A stretch of 64,000 bases of DNA from DATAEK01 sp036258055 (lineage in GTDB: Bacteria > Acidobacteriota > Vicinamibacteria > Vicinamibacterales > 2-12-FULL-66-21): contig DATAEK010000037.1 in assembly GCA_036258055.1 (NCBI GenBank), positions 1 through 64,000 of the forward strand, in the 5' to 3' direction. The notes beneath the pieces are model-generated. The model worked only from the letters and a program-made list of their open reading frames with translations. It searched no databases and was not told the origin of the DNA. Of this stretch, positions 8,129-15,967 are shown piece by piece (position 1 is the stretch's first letter; every line of letters begins with the position of its first letter). Both the position numbers and the translations under genes were made by a program.

Positions 8129-9463
8129 CTACATATGAACGATGCCGAGGGGCGGCGTCGTCTGCCAGCGGCCTTTCGTGAAGTCGGGGAATTCCATCGC
8201 GGTGCTCCGTTTCGCGACGGACTGTGCGCTCAGGTGCACGACCGCGCTGAGCGCGGCGGCGTCGTACACGTTCATGTCGGTGGGTTTGCCTTCGCGCAGG
8301 CACTTGATCAGCCGGTAGTCCTCGATGAAGTCCATTCCGCCGTGACCGGCGCCGGATGCGGCGGCGGCCATCTCTTTCCAGAGCGGGTGCTCGAACTCGG
8401 CGAGGACGTCGGCTGCCTGCTGCCACTGATCCTCCCGGCCGCGGCCTTCGATATAGACGCGGTTCGGATAACCCTGGAAGAGCCCCTTCGTGCCCTGCAC
8501 CAGGTGAATCCGGCTGTACGGTCTCGGGAGATTCGTGCAGTGTTCGACCACGATCGTCTTGCCGAGCGCCGTCTTGATCAGGCTCACGTTCACGTCGCCG
8601 AGGACGTATCGCTCCTGACGTTTGGGGGAGTCGGCCGCGACGTGTTCTGCGGCCCATGCCTGCAGGCCGCGCGACGGACCGCTCATCGAGACGAGGTAAT
8701 CGAATCGGTCGCCGCGGTTGATGTCCAGGCAGTTGGCGATCGGGCCGAGACCGTGCGTGGGATAGAGGTTCGCGTTCACCTTCGTCGCCCACGCCCGACG
8801 CCAGAGTCCCTCGCCTTCATCGGCGAACTTGATCGACCGCAGATCGTGGAGGTAGCCCCCTTCGGCGTGGAGAATCTCACCGAAGAGTCCCTGCCGCACC
8901 ATGTTGAAGACCATCATCTCCATGCGGTCGTAGTTGCAGTTCTCCATCAGCACGCAGTGCTTTTTCAGCTTCTCGGCGGCCTCCACCATGGCCCAGCAAT
9001 CTTCGATCGTCATCGCGGCCGGCACTTCGGTCGCGGTATGTTTGCCGTTCTTCATCGCGGCCAGCATGATCGGCACGTGCCATTCCCACGGCGTCGCGTT
9101 GTAGACCAGATCGAGATCTTCGGTCTCGCAGAGGCGCTCGAAGTCGTGCGGACCGCGCGTGTAGACCTTCGGCGCGGGTTGCCCTGCCGCGGTGACGGCT
9201 TTCGTGGCCCAGTCCGTGCGTTCAGGGCGGATGTCGCAGACCGCGGTGATCCGGCAACCCGGAATCTTGAGCAGATTCTCCACGTGCCCCGAGCCCTGGC
9301 CACCGATGCCGACGTAGCCGATCCGCACTGTCTCGATTGGCGCCGCGGCGAAGGCGCCGGCAGCCGCCTGTTCTTCAGACGCGGCGATTGGCGCGTCGAC
9401 AGCGCAGGCGGCGATCAACGCGCCGCCGAGCTCGAGGAAGTCCCGTCGATTCAGCGTGTCCAT
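8129..9463 (-). CDS. GH109-like Gfo/Idh/MocA oxidoreductase, Tat-exported
   Basis: A 444-residue NAD(P)-dependent protein. A Tat-type N-terminus (NRRDFLELGGALIAACA) precedes a Rossmann fold (VRIGYVGIGGQGSGHVENLL, residues ~46-65) and the Gfo/Idh C-terminal domain. The motifs EVPAAMTIEDCW, CVLMENCNYDRMEM, YPTHGLGPIANCLDINRGDR and GHGGMDFIEDYRL are those of the GH109 subgroup. GH109 enzymes hydrolyse alpha-N-acetylgalactosamine by a redox mechanism with tightly bound NAD+. Many members of this lineage have other glycosidic targets, so the substrate is not fixed. First gene of the operon with the kinase and rhaM; start ATG 9463 is preceded by an AAGGAAT ribosome site. Confidence 0.85.
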   Translation of the reverse strand: MDTLNRRDFLELGGALIAACAVDAPIAASEEQAAAGAFAAAPIETVRIGYVGIGGQGSGHVENLLKIPGCRITAVCDIRPERTDWATKAVTAAGQPAPKVYTRGPHDFERLCETEDLDLVYNATPWEWHVPIMLAAMKNGKHTATEVPAAMTIEDCWAMVEAAEKLKKHCVLMENCNYDRMEMMVFNMVRQGLFGEILHAEGGYLHDLRSIKFADEGEGLWRRAWATKVNANLYPTHGLGPIANCLDINRGDRFDYLVSMSGPSRGLQAWAAEHVAADSPKRQERYVLGDVNVSLIKTALGKTIVVEHCTNLPRPYSRIHLVQGTKGLFQGYPNRVYIEGRGREDQWQQAADVLAEFEHPLWKEMAAAASGAGHGGMDFIEDYRLIKCLREGKPTDMNVYDAAALSAVVHLSAQSVAKRSTAMEFPDFTKGRWQTTPPLGIVHM

Positions 9464-9587
9464 CTGATTCCTTTGGGGAGGTAGCCCCGCCGTGCCCGCT
9501 GGCCGCAGTCGACCAGGGTGTGCGAACGGCGGTATCTTACGACGGTCACCAGTATCGTCGTCGTTAACATTTCAACGGTTCCGGCAG

Positions 9588-11513
9588 ATGGCCGCTCGAA
9601 GGCTCCTCGGCGGGCGCAACGTCCTGCGCTACACGATCGTCGTGCTCACGACGGCCGGGATCATTGCGCTTCGCGGCTTCCTCAGTCTCGTCGGGCACCC
9701 GGCACCGTTCATGCTGTTCTTTCCGGCCATCCTCGCGAGCGGCTGGTGGTGGGGACGGCGACCGGCGCTTCTGTGCGTCGCGCTTTGCGCGCTGGCCTCG
9801 GGCTATCTGTGGACGACGGGCGGCACGAACTTCCGACTCGATCCCACCGACGTCATCGACCTGACGTCGTTCATTCTCGTCGGGACCATCCTCGCGTTCA
9901 TGTCCGCCGGCTTTCGCGACGCGCGCCGCCGCGCCGAGGCGGCGCGGCGGCAGCTCGCGCGCTTCCTCGAAAGTACGGGCGACGCGTTCATGGCGTTCGA
10001 TCGCGAGTGGCACTACATGTACGTCAACCCGCGCGCGGCGCAGTTCGCGCGGCTTCCCGCCGAATCCATGGTCGGGCACAGCCTCCTCGAGCTGTTCCCC
10101 GACATCACGACCGGACGGTTCTTTCAGGCCGCCGAGCGGGTCATGCGCGAACGGCTGCCGGTGAGCGTCGACAGCTATTACGCGCCGCTCGACACCTGGT
10201 TCGAGAACGACATCTACCCCGTCGAAGACGGCATCGGTGTCTTTTACCGCGACGTGACCGCCCGAAAGCGTGCCGCCGAGCTCGCTGAAGAACTGCTCCG
10301 GCGCGAGCAGATCGCTCGCAGCGAGTCGGATACCGCCAACCGGATCAAGGACGAATTTCTGGCGACGTTGTCGCATGAGCTCAGGACGCCGCTGAACGCG
10401 ATCATCGGCTGGGCCTCGCTGCTCGGCAGCGGCCGGCTGTCATCCGGGGACACGTCGCGCGCCGTCGAGACCATCCTCCGCAACGCGCGCGCCCAGACGC
10501 ATCTCGTCGAGGACCTGCTCGACGTGTCCCGGATCATCTCGGGAAAGCTGCGGCTCGACGTGCAACCCGTCGAACTCGGCCCCGTGCTCGATGCCGCGCT
10601 GGATGCCGTGCGCCCGGCGGCGCATGCCAAGGAACTTCGGCTTCAGATCGATATCGATCCGGAAGCCGCGGTCGTCACCGGCGATCCGCCGCGGCTGCAG
10701 CAGATCGCATGGAACCTCCTGTCGAACGCGATCAAGTTCACGCCGCGCGGCGGCCGCGTCCAGGTCACGCTCCTGCGCGTGGGCTCGCAGGCCGAGCTCA
10801 CTGTCCGCGACACCGGCATCGGCATCGCGCCGCATATGCTGACGCGGATCTTCGACCGGTTCGCGCAGGCTGACAGCTCCTCGACCCGCGAGTATCACGG
10901 CCTAGGACTGGGTCTGTCGCTGGTGCGTCATCTCGTCGACGCGCACGGGGGATCGGTGTCCGCCGCAAGTCCCGGCGAAGGGCAGGGAGCCACGTTCACC
11001 GTCTATCTCCCCCTCCACACCGCCATTCTGGACTCCCCGGACGCCGCGCGCATCCGTGATGCGTCCAGCCTCACGGCCTCCGGCGTGATGGACATACTGC
11101 GGGACGTCGATGTGCTCATCGTGGACGATGATCGCGACGCCGGGGAGCTCCTCGTTCGCATGCTCGTCGGAATGGGCGCGCGGGGCCGTTCCGTCGCGTC
11201 CGCCCGTGAGGCGATCATCGAGCTCGACCGGAAGGCGCCCGACGTGTTGTTGAGCGACATCGAGATGCCGGGTGAGGACGGCTACGCGCTGATTCGCAAG
11301 GTGCGGGGGCGGTCCGATCGCACTGCCCGGATTCCCGCCGTCGCCGTCACCGCCTATGCCCGCGCCGACGATCGAGCGCGTGCGCTTCGGGAAGGCTTCG
11401 ACAACCACATCGCCAAGCCGGTCGATCCACCCGAGCTGGCTGCAGTGGTCACGATGGCGTTGATGGCTCGACGGCCTGGAGGGTTCGACGAGCCGCGGAT
11501 CACGATGGATTGA
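9588..11513 (+). CDS. Hybrid sensor histidine kinase/response regulator (DUF4118-like, PAS, HisKA, receiver)
   Basis: A 641-residue membrane sensor. Residues ~10-110 form a four-helix membrane sensor resembling DUF4118, followed by a PAS domain (~120-235). HisKA has the phospho-acceptor His263 in ATLSHELRTPLNA. The HATPase has the N box NLLSNAIKF, the G1 box DTGIGIAP and the G2 box GLGLGLSLV. The C-terminal receiver (~515-635) has Asp557 in SDIEMPGEDG and the conserved Lys in HIAKPVD. No DNA-binding domain is present, so signalling must pass on through a phosphotransfer partner or act as internal feedback. The ATG 9588 is chosen because the membrane domain begins right after it; in-frame upstream codons are not family-like. 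Confidence 0.88.
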   Translation: MAARRLLGGRNVLRYTIVVLTTAGIIALRGFLSLVGHPAPFMLFFPAILASGWWWGRRPALLCVALCALASGYLWTTGGTNFRLDPTDVIDLTSFILVGTILAFMSAGFRDARRRAEAARRQLARFLESTGDAFMAFDREWHYMYVNPRAAQFARLPAESMVGHSLLELFPDITTGRFFQAAERVMRERLPVSVDSYYAPLDTWFENDIYPVEDGIGVFYRDVTARKRAAELAEELLRREQIARSESDTANRIKDEFLATLSHELRTPLNAIIGWASLLGSGRLSSGDTSRAVETILRNARAQTHLVEDLLDVSRIISGKLRLDVQPVELGPVLDAALDAVRPAAHAKELRLQIDIDPEAAVVTGDPPRLQQIAWNLLSNAIKFTPRGGRVQVTLLRVGSQAELTVRDTGIGIAPHMLTRIFDRFAQADSSSTREYHGLGLGLSLVRHLVDAHGGSVSAASPGEGQGATFTVYLPLHTAILDSPDAARIRDASSLTASGVMDILRDVDVLIVDDDRDAGELLVRMLVGMGARGRSVASAREAIIELDRKAPDVLLSDIEMPGEDGYALIRKVRGRSDRTARIPAVAVTAYARADDRARALREGFDNHIAKPVDPPELAAVVTMALMARRPGGFDEPRITMD

Positions 11514-11582
11514 GCAGTCGGGCGGCGCTGCCCTCGAGCCGGACGAACCAGGCTGGTTGAGGCCTGCCGCCACGGCCTCCAC

Positions 11583-11611
11583 TTGACAGCGGCATGGGCG
11601 GCCGGTACGCT
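11583..11611 (+). promoter_or_regulatory. Sigma-70 promoter of the cysteine operon
   Basis: A perfect -35 TTGACA (11583-11588) is followed, after exactly 17 bp, by TACGCT (11606-11611) as the -10. The expected transcription start, 7 nt after the -10, is about 11618-11619, which coincides with the GTG of the Cys-rich leader ORF. This predicts a leaderless leader-peptide mRNA. Confidence 0.7.
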
Positions 11612-11618
11612 TCAGATA

Positions 11619-11714
11619 GTGAACCGCGTGACGATGACCTGCGTCTGTTGTTGCGCGATGGTCCAGAAGGGCCGTCGCGGCCGAGGTCTTGTTGCGCAGA
11701 CGCTGCTGATGTAA
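11619..11714 (+). CDS. Cys-rich leader peptide (putative cysteine attenuator uORF)
   Basis: A 31-codon ORF running GTG (11619) to TAA (11712-11714). Its peptide begins MNRVTMTCVCCCAMVQKG: codons 8, 10, 11 and 12 are all Cys (TGC, TGT, TGT, TGC). Cysteine is normally among the rarest residues, so four in five codons directly before a cysteine synthase gene is the hallmark of an attenuation leader. No Shine-Dalgarno is visible, but the predicted +1 falls on the GTG, so translation would be leaderless. An alternative start is the ATG at 11634. It is followed by an intrinsic terminator at 11744-11776, before cysM. Cysteine-rich leaderless leaders are known upstream of sulfur genes in mycobacteria; that this one regulates is inference. 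Confidence 0.75.
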   Translation: MNRVTMTCVCCCAMVQKGRRGRGLVAQTLLM

Positions 11715-11743
11715 CCCATCGGCGGCACTAAACAAGGAACCAG

Positions 11744-11776
11744 AGCCCGGCAGGCCAGACGGCCTTCCGGGCTTTT
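11744..11776 (+). terminator. Intrinsic terminator (attenuator) between Cys leader and cysM
   Basis: AGCCCGG (11744-11750) pairs with CCGGGCT (11767-11773), and AGGCC (11752-11756) with GGCCT (11761-11765), closed by the loop AGAC with one internal mismatch. TTTTGTAGTTTTT follows. The stem lies 30 nt after the leader stop and 55 nt before cysM. GGCCGTC at 11670-11676, inside the leader ORF, is complementary to GACGGCC at 11758-11764 in the terminator, a candidate antiterminator pairing. Confidence 0.75.
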
Positions 11777-11831
11777 GTAGTTTTTGGTGACGTTCGAGCA
11801 GATCGGGCGTCTCGCGACGTTCGAAACAACC

Positions 11832-12758
11832 ATGACCACTATCGCTCACCGGCCGACGTCAGTTCTCGATCTCATCGGAGAGACGCCGCTCCTCCGTCTG
11901 AATCGATTGGTCCCCGACAATCCCCGTGTCGAGATCTACGCAAAGGCGGAGTTTCAGAATCCAGGCGGGTCGGTCAAGGATCGCGCCGCCGCAGCGATTC
12001 TGGCCGACGCGGAGCGGACGGGGCGGCTGAGCGGCGGGCGCATCATCCTCGACGCGACGTCCGGCAACACCGGGATTGCCTACGCGATGATCGCGGCCGC
12101 GCGCGGCTACCGGTTGAAACTCTGCATGCCGGAGAACGTGACGGTCGAGCGTCAGCGGACGCTGCGGGCCTACGGCGCCGAGATCGTGTTGACGAGCGCG
12201 CTCGAGGGAACGGATGGCGCGATCCGCGAGGCCCGCCGGCTGAACGAGATCGAGCCTGGCCGTTACTTCTACGCCGACCAGTACAACAACGACGCCAACT
12301 GGCGCGCGCACTACAATACGACAGCGGTCGAGATCCTCGATCAGATTGGCGATCGACTGACGCATTTCGTCGCCGGTCTCGGCACGAGCGGCACGTTCGT
12401 CGGCGTCGCGCGCAGACTTCGCCGGCACCGGCCCTCGGTGCGGTTGTTCTCCGTACAACCGGAGTCTCCGCTGCACGGCATCGAGGGCCTCAAACACATG
12501 GAAACCGCGATTCGGCCCGGCATCTACGACTCGTCGCTGGCCGACGAGGATCTGCGGATGTCAACAGAGCGCGCGTACGAGCTGACGCGGCGACTGGCGG
12601 CCGAGGAGGGGATGCTCGTCGGCGTTTCGAGTGGCGCCGCGCTGGCGGCTTGTCTCGACGTCGCGGCCAGGCTGGACGAGGGCGTCATCGTGACGGTATT
12701 TCCGGATAGCGGCTCCAGGTATCTGACCGAGCGATTCTGGGACGGGGGACGTGGATGA
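11832..12758 (+). CDS. cysM: Cysteine synthase (CysM-type PLP enzyme)
   Basis: A 308-residue fold-type II PLP enzyme making L-cysteine in the cytoplasm. Visible motifs are LIGETPLLRLNR at the N-terminus, the PLP lysine in NPGGSVKDRAA, the substrate loop TSGNTGIA, the phosphate-binding loop GLGTSGTFVGV and a C-terminal PDSGSRYL. The downstream genes (JAMM peptidase, carrier-E1-rhodanese fusion) match the mycobacterial CysM pathway, in which O-phosphoserine and a protein thiocarboxylate are the substrates rather than O-acetylserine and sulfide; this assignment rests on context. Start ATG 11832 is chosen by alignment with the family N-terminus; an upstream in-frame TTG would start inside the terminator's tail. 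Its stop overlaps the next start (ATGA). Confidence 0.9.
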   Translation: MTTIAHRPTSVLDLIGETPLLRLNRLVPDNPRVEIYAKAEFQNPGGSVKDRAAAAILADAERTGRLSGGRIILDATSGNTGIAYAMIAAARGYRLKLCMPENVTVERQRTLRAYGAEIVLTSALEGTDGAIREARRLNEIEPGRYFYADQYNNDANWRAHYNTTAVEILDQIGDRLTHFVAGLGTSGTFVGVARRLRRHRPSVRLFSVQPESPLHGIEGLKHMETAIRPGIYDSSLADEDLRMSTERAYELTRRLAAEEGMLVGVSSGAALAACLDVAARLDEGVIVTVFPDSGSRYLTERFWDGGRG

Positions 12759-13198
12759 GCATCGAGGTCGGGAAGGTCACATTGCCTTCGACCGGCACGC
12801 GGGTGGCGCTCGAGTCAATCAACCGTCATGGCGCGGCGGCGTTTCCTGATGAGTGCTGCGGCGCGCTCATCGCGGTCGACGGAACGATCGTCAAGGCGGT
12901 TGAATTGCCGAACAGCACCGGCGCCGGCGCGTCGCGGCGTTTCCGGGTCGGCCCGGCCGACTACCGCTTCGCCGAAGCGTCGGCCTCGTCAGCCGGTGGC
13001 ACGCTCGCGGGCTTCTATCATTCACATCCGAATCATCCGGCCCGGCCCTCACAACACGATCTGGAGCAGGCCTGGCCGAATTTTCTCTACGTCATCGTGT
13101 CGGTCATCAACGGCGAGCCCGGCGACATCACCTCGTGGCGGCTCCGCGACGACCGCTCACAGTTCGAAGAAGGAGGCCTCACATGGGACATCGCGTGA
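12755..13198 (+). CDS. M67 family JAMM metallopeptidase (Mec+-like)
   Basis: A 147-residue MPN+/JAB domain zinc peptidase. The full JAMM signature is present: Glu33 in FPDECCG, then His89-x-His91, seven residues, Ser99, two residues and Asp102. In the mycobacterial pathway Mec+ cuts the bond between the carrier's terminal Gly and the newly made cysteine, freeing Cys and the carrier. Related bacterial JAMM enzymes also trim residues beyond the Gly-Gly to mature a carrier. Here the carrier is fused to its E1, so the enzyme may do both jobs. It overlaps cysM by 4 nt and the next gene by 16 nt, indicating tight coupling. Confidence 0.9.
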   Translation: MSIEVGKVTLPSTGTRVALESINRHGAAAFPDECCGALIAVDGTIVKAVELPNSTGAGASRRFRVGPADYRFAEASASSAGGTLAGFYHSHPNHPARPSQHDLEQAWPNFLYVIVSVINGEPGDITSWRLRDDRSQFEEGGLTWDIA

Positions 13199-14655
13199 TG
13201 ATCCCGACCCCGCTCCGCCCGTACACACAGCAGCGTGACGCGGTCGAAGCGGACGGAGATACGGTCGGCGCGGTTTTATCGTCTTTGACGAGTCAGTACG
13301 AAGAGCTGCGGCATCATCTTTACGGAGACGACGGCAAGCTGCGGCACTTCGTGAACGTCTACGTCAACGACGACGACATCCGGTATCTTCAGCGCGATGC
13401 CACACGACTCAACCCTGGCGACGTCATCAGCATCGTCCCCTCGGTCGCGGGCGGCGCGCCCGGGTCGGCGACGGCGGAGAGGGCGGACGTGGATCTGACA
13501 CCCGACGAGTTCAAGCGCTACAGCCGGCATCTGATCCTGCCCGAGGTCGGCCTGGAGGGTCAGCGCAAGCTGAAAGCCGGCCGTGCGCTCCTCATCGGCG
13601 CGGGCGGGTTGGGATCGCCGGCCGCGTTGTACCTCGCGGCCGCCGGTGTCGGGACGATCGGACTGGTGGACTTCGACGCGGTGGACGTCAGCAACCTGCA
13701 GCGTCAGATCCTCCACGGGACGCCCGATGTCGGCCGATCGAAGCTGGTTTCGGCGCGCGAGCACCTGACCGCGCTCAATCCGGGGGTCAACATCGAGACC
13801 TACGAAGCTGCGCTGACGTCTGCCAACGCGCTGCAGTTGTTCAAGGACTACGACGTCATCGTCGACGGCACCGACAACTTCCAGACGCGTTACCTCGTGA
13901 ACGACGCGTGCGTCCTCACCGGCAAACCGAACGCCTACGGCAGCATCTTCCGTTTCGAAGGCCAGGCGTCGGTGTTCGCGATGAAAGGCGGACCGTGCTA
14001 CCGCTGCCTCTATCCAGAGCCGCCGCCGCCCGGTCTGGTACCGAGCTGCGCGGAAGGGGGCGTGCTCGGTGTGCTTCCGGGCGTGATCGGGACGATTCAG
14101 GCAACCGAAACGATCAAGCTGATCCTCGGCTCCGAAACCACGCTGGCCGGACGGCTGCTGCTCTACGACGCCTGGAAAATGCGCTTCCGCGAGTTGAAGC
14201 TGCGCCGCGATCCCGAGTGCCCGGTCTGCGGCGATCACCCGACCGTCAAGGAGCTCATCGACTACGACCAGTTCTGCGGCCTCGCGCCGCCGGCGGCGAC
14301 CACTGCGTCGCAGAGCGGATTGCCGGCCGGATGGGAAACGACGGTCGAGGAGCTGAAGCGCCGTGTCGACGAGAAAGACGACGTGTTCATCCTGGACGTG
14401 CGAGAACCCAACGAGTACCAGATCTGCCGGATTCCGGGCTCCACGCTCATTCCGCTCGGCGAGCTGACGGCGCGCGTGGCCGAGGTGCAGGCCGCAGCGG
14501 GCTCTCGTGACATCGTCGTCCACTGCAAGATGGGTGGGCGAAGCGCGAAGGCCGTGCGGCTGCTGCGCGAACGCGGCGTCAATAACGCCCAGAATCTGGC
14601 CGGTGGAATCCTCGCCTGGATCGATCGGATCGATCCGACGCAGCCCAAGTACTAG
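13183..14655 (+). CDS. Fused CysO/ThiS-like sulfur carrier - MoeB/ThiF E1 - rhodanese
   Basis: A 490-residue three-domain protein. Residues ~5-91 are a ubiquitin-like MoaD/ThiS/CysO carrier ending in ISIVPSVAGG, the carrier diglycine at 90-91. A short linker (APGSATAERADVD) leads to a MoeB/ThiF E1 (~105-375) with the ATP loop GAGGLGS (139-145), DNFQTRYL, the zinc cysteines of CYRC and CPVC, and the crossover segment CAEGGVLGVLPG. The C-terminal rhodanese (~390-490) has Cys448 in HCKMGGRS. The E1 activates the carrier's C-terminal glycine and the rhodanese supplies sulfur, but here the glycine is not C-terminal. Start ATG 13183 has a strong ribosome site (AAGAAGGAGG, 13167-13176); the later ATG 13198 is too far from it. 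Confidence 0.9.
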   Translation: MGHRVMIPTPLRPYTQQRDAVEADGDTVGAVLSSLTSQYEELRHHLYGDDGKLRHFVNVYVNDDDIRYLQRDATRLNPGDVISIVPSVAGGAPGSATAERADVDLTPDEFKRYSRHLILPEVGLEGQRKLKAGRALLIGAGGLGSPAALYLAAAGVGTIGLVDFDAVDVSNLQRQILHGTPDVGRSKLVSAREHLTALNPGVNIETYEAALTSANALQLFKDYDVIVDGTDNFQTRYLVNDACVLTGKPNAYGSIFRFEGQASVFAMKGGPCYRCLYPEPPPPGLVPSCAEGGVLGVLPGVIGTIQATETIKLILGSETTLAGRLLLYDAWKMRFRELKLRRDPECPVCGDHPTVKELIDYDQFCGLAPPAATTASQSGLPAGWETTVEELKRRVDEKDDVFILDVREPNEYQICRIPGSTLIPLGELTARVAEVQAAAGSRDIVVHCKMGGRSAKAVRLLRERGVNNAQNLAGGILAWIDRIDPTQPKY

Positions 14656-14667
14656 AGGGTCCCCGCT

Positions 14668-14700
14668 CTCGGTTCACAGTTCTCGGTTCTCGGGTTCGCG
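14668..14700. repeat. Degenerate tandem repeat, GGTTCTC family (+ orientation)
   Basis: Between the E1 fusion gene and the GAF kinase, CTCTCGGTTC, CAGTTCTCGG and TTCTCGGGTTC occur as overlapping copies of an approximate GTTCTCGG unit. The reverse-complement words fill 16684-16747 on the far side of the kinase/regulator pair, so the two arrays are inverted relative to each other. Confidence 0.65.
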
Positions 14701-14787
14701 GGTCTCCAACCGACCCCGAGGCCCGAGACCCGGACGCCGAGCCAACCGCCGACCCCTCCAGCGGCGATGCCCAGCCGCTCTCTCACC

Positions 14788-14793
14788 TACAAT
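14788..14793 (+). promoter_or_regulatory. -10 element TACAAT, predicts leaderless GTG start
   Basis: TACAAT ends 7 nt before the GTG at 14801. The expected transcription start therefore falls on or next to the start codon, and no Shine-Dalgarno precedes the GTG. No good -35 is visible 17 bp upstream (CGATGC). Confidence 0.45.
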
Positions 14794-14800
14794 CGTCTCA

Positions 14801-15967
14801 GTGAAGAGGAAACAATCCGGCGCGAGGCAGCCGCGCGAGCGGACAGGCGACCTTCGCATTCTGAAAGAGATCGCCGAGACGCTGAATGGGTCGACGGAGG
14901 TCGAGCAGGCCATTCGCGAATCGCTCGCGCGTGTCGCGGATCTGCTCGGATTGAAGACTGGCTGGGTGTGGCTGATCGATCCGACCAGCGGCCGCTTCTA
15001 CAGCGCGGCGGCGCGCGACCTCCCGCCGTTTCTCAGCGATCCGGTCCGGATGACGGGCCGGACCTGCTGGTGCATCGACGCCTATCGATCCGGCCAACTG
15101 ACGGCGGAGAACATCGACGTGATCGAGTGCAGCCGCCTGCGCGCGGCGCTCGTGGGGGACAGGCCCGCAACGCGCGGGCTGCGTTACCACGCCAGCATCC
15201 CGCTCAACTTCGGCGCCCGCCGGCTCGGGATCATGAACGTCGCGACACCGCGGTGGCGGCGTCTGACGCGGCGCGAGCTCGATCTGCTCCAGACGATTGC
15301 TTCCCAGATGGGCGTCGCGATCGAGCGCGCCAGGCTGGCGCAGGAGAGCGTTCGGCTGGCGCGAGCCGAGGAGCGCGCGCGGTTCGCGCGCGACCTCCAC
15401 GACACGCTCACGCAGGGCTTGACCGCCATCGGCCTTCACATCGAGGCCTCGCTCGGCGCGGTCCACGACGCTGGCGCCCACACGCAGCTCGAGCAGGCGC
15501 TCTCGGTCGCACGCTCGAGCCTTGACGAAGCGCGGCGCTCCTTGCGCGCGCTTCGCGGTTCGCCACTTGCCGGCCGTCCGCTGGCGGCTGCCCTCGCCGC
15601 ACTCGCACGCGAGATGACGGCCGATACCGGTGTTCGGGTCCGGGTGCGCGCGGCCGACGATGTGCCGCTGCCCCCGGCAGTCGAGGAAGAGCTGTTCCGC
15701 ATTGCATCCGAAGCGCTGATGAACGTCCGGCGGCATGCGCAGGCCATGGAGGTCGAGCTGATCCTCGTGTGCGACGCGAGCGACGTGCGGCTCACGATCA
15801 GCGATGACGGACGCGGATTCGACGCAAAGGCCCCGTCGAGCGGCTTCGGCCTTGCGGGCATGCGGGAACGGGCGGCGCTTGCCGGCGGTACCCTCGCTAT
15901 TCGATCGAGTGCAGGCAAGGGCACCGAGGTCAGCGCCCACGTTCCGCTCGACGTCAAGCCGTCATGA
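14801..15967 (+). CDS. GAF-domain sensor histidine kinase (NarL-type HisKA_3)
   Basis: A 388-residue soluble kinase. Residues ~25-175 are a GAF domain (including RMTGRTCWCIDAYRSGQL and a Cys pair that might bind a ligand). HisKA_3 has His200 in FARDLHDTLTQGL, and the HATPase_c contains DDGRGFDAK and GFGLAGMRERA. No membrane segment is seen, so it senses a cytoplasmic signal. Start GTG 14801 (MKRKQSGARQ) sits 7 nt after a -10-like TACAAT; codons upstream are unrelated to the family. Its stop overlaps the start of the adjacent NarL-type regulator, so the two form a two-component system. Confidence 0.88.
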   Translation: MKRKQSGARQPRERTGDLRILKEIAETLNGSTEVEQAIRESLARVADLLGLKTGWVWLIDPTSGRFYSAAARDLPPFLSDPVRMTGRTCWCIDAYRSGQLTAENIDVIECSRLRAALVGDRPATRGLRYHASIPLNFGARRLGIMNVATPRWRRLTRRELDLLQTIASQMGVAIERARLAQESVRLARAEERARFARDLHDTLTQGLTAIGLHIEASLGAVHDAGAHTQLEQALSVARSSLDEARRSLRALRGSPLAGRPLAAALAALAREMTADTGVRVRVRAADDVPLPPAVEEELFRIASEALMNVRRHAQAMEVELILVCDASDVRLTISDDGRGFDAKAPSSGFGLAGMRERAALAGGTLAIRSSAGKGTEVSAHVPLDVKPS

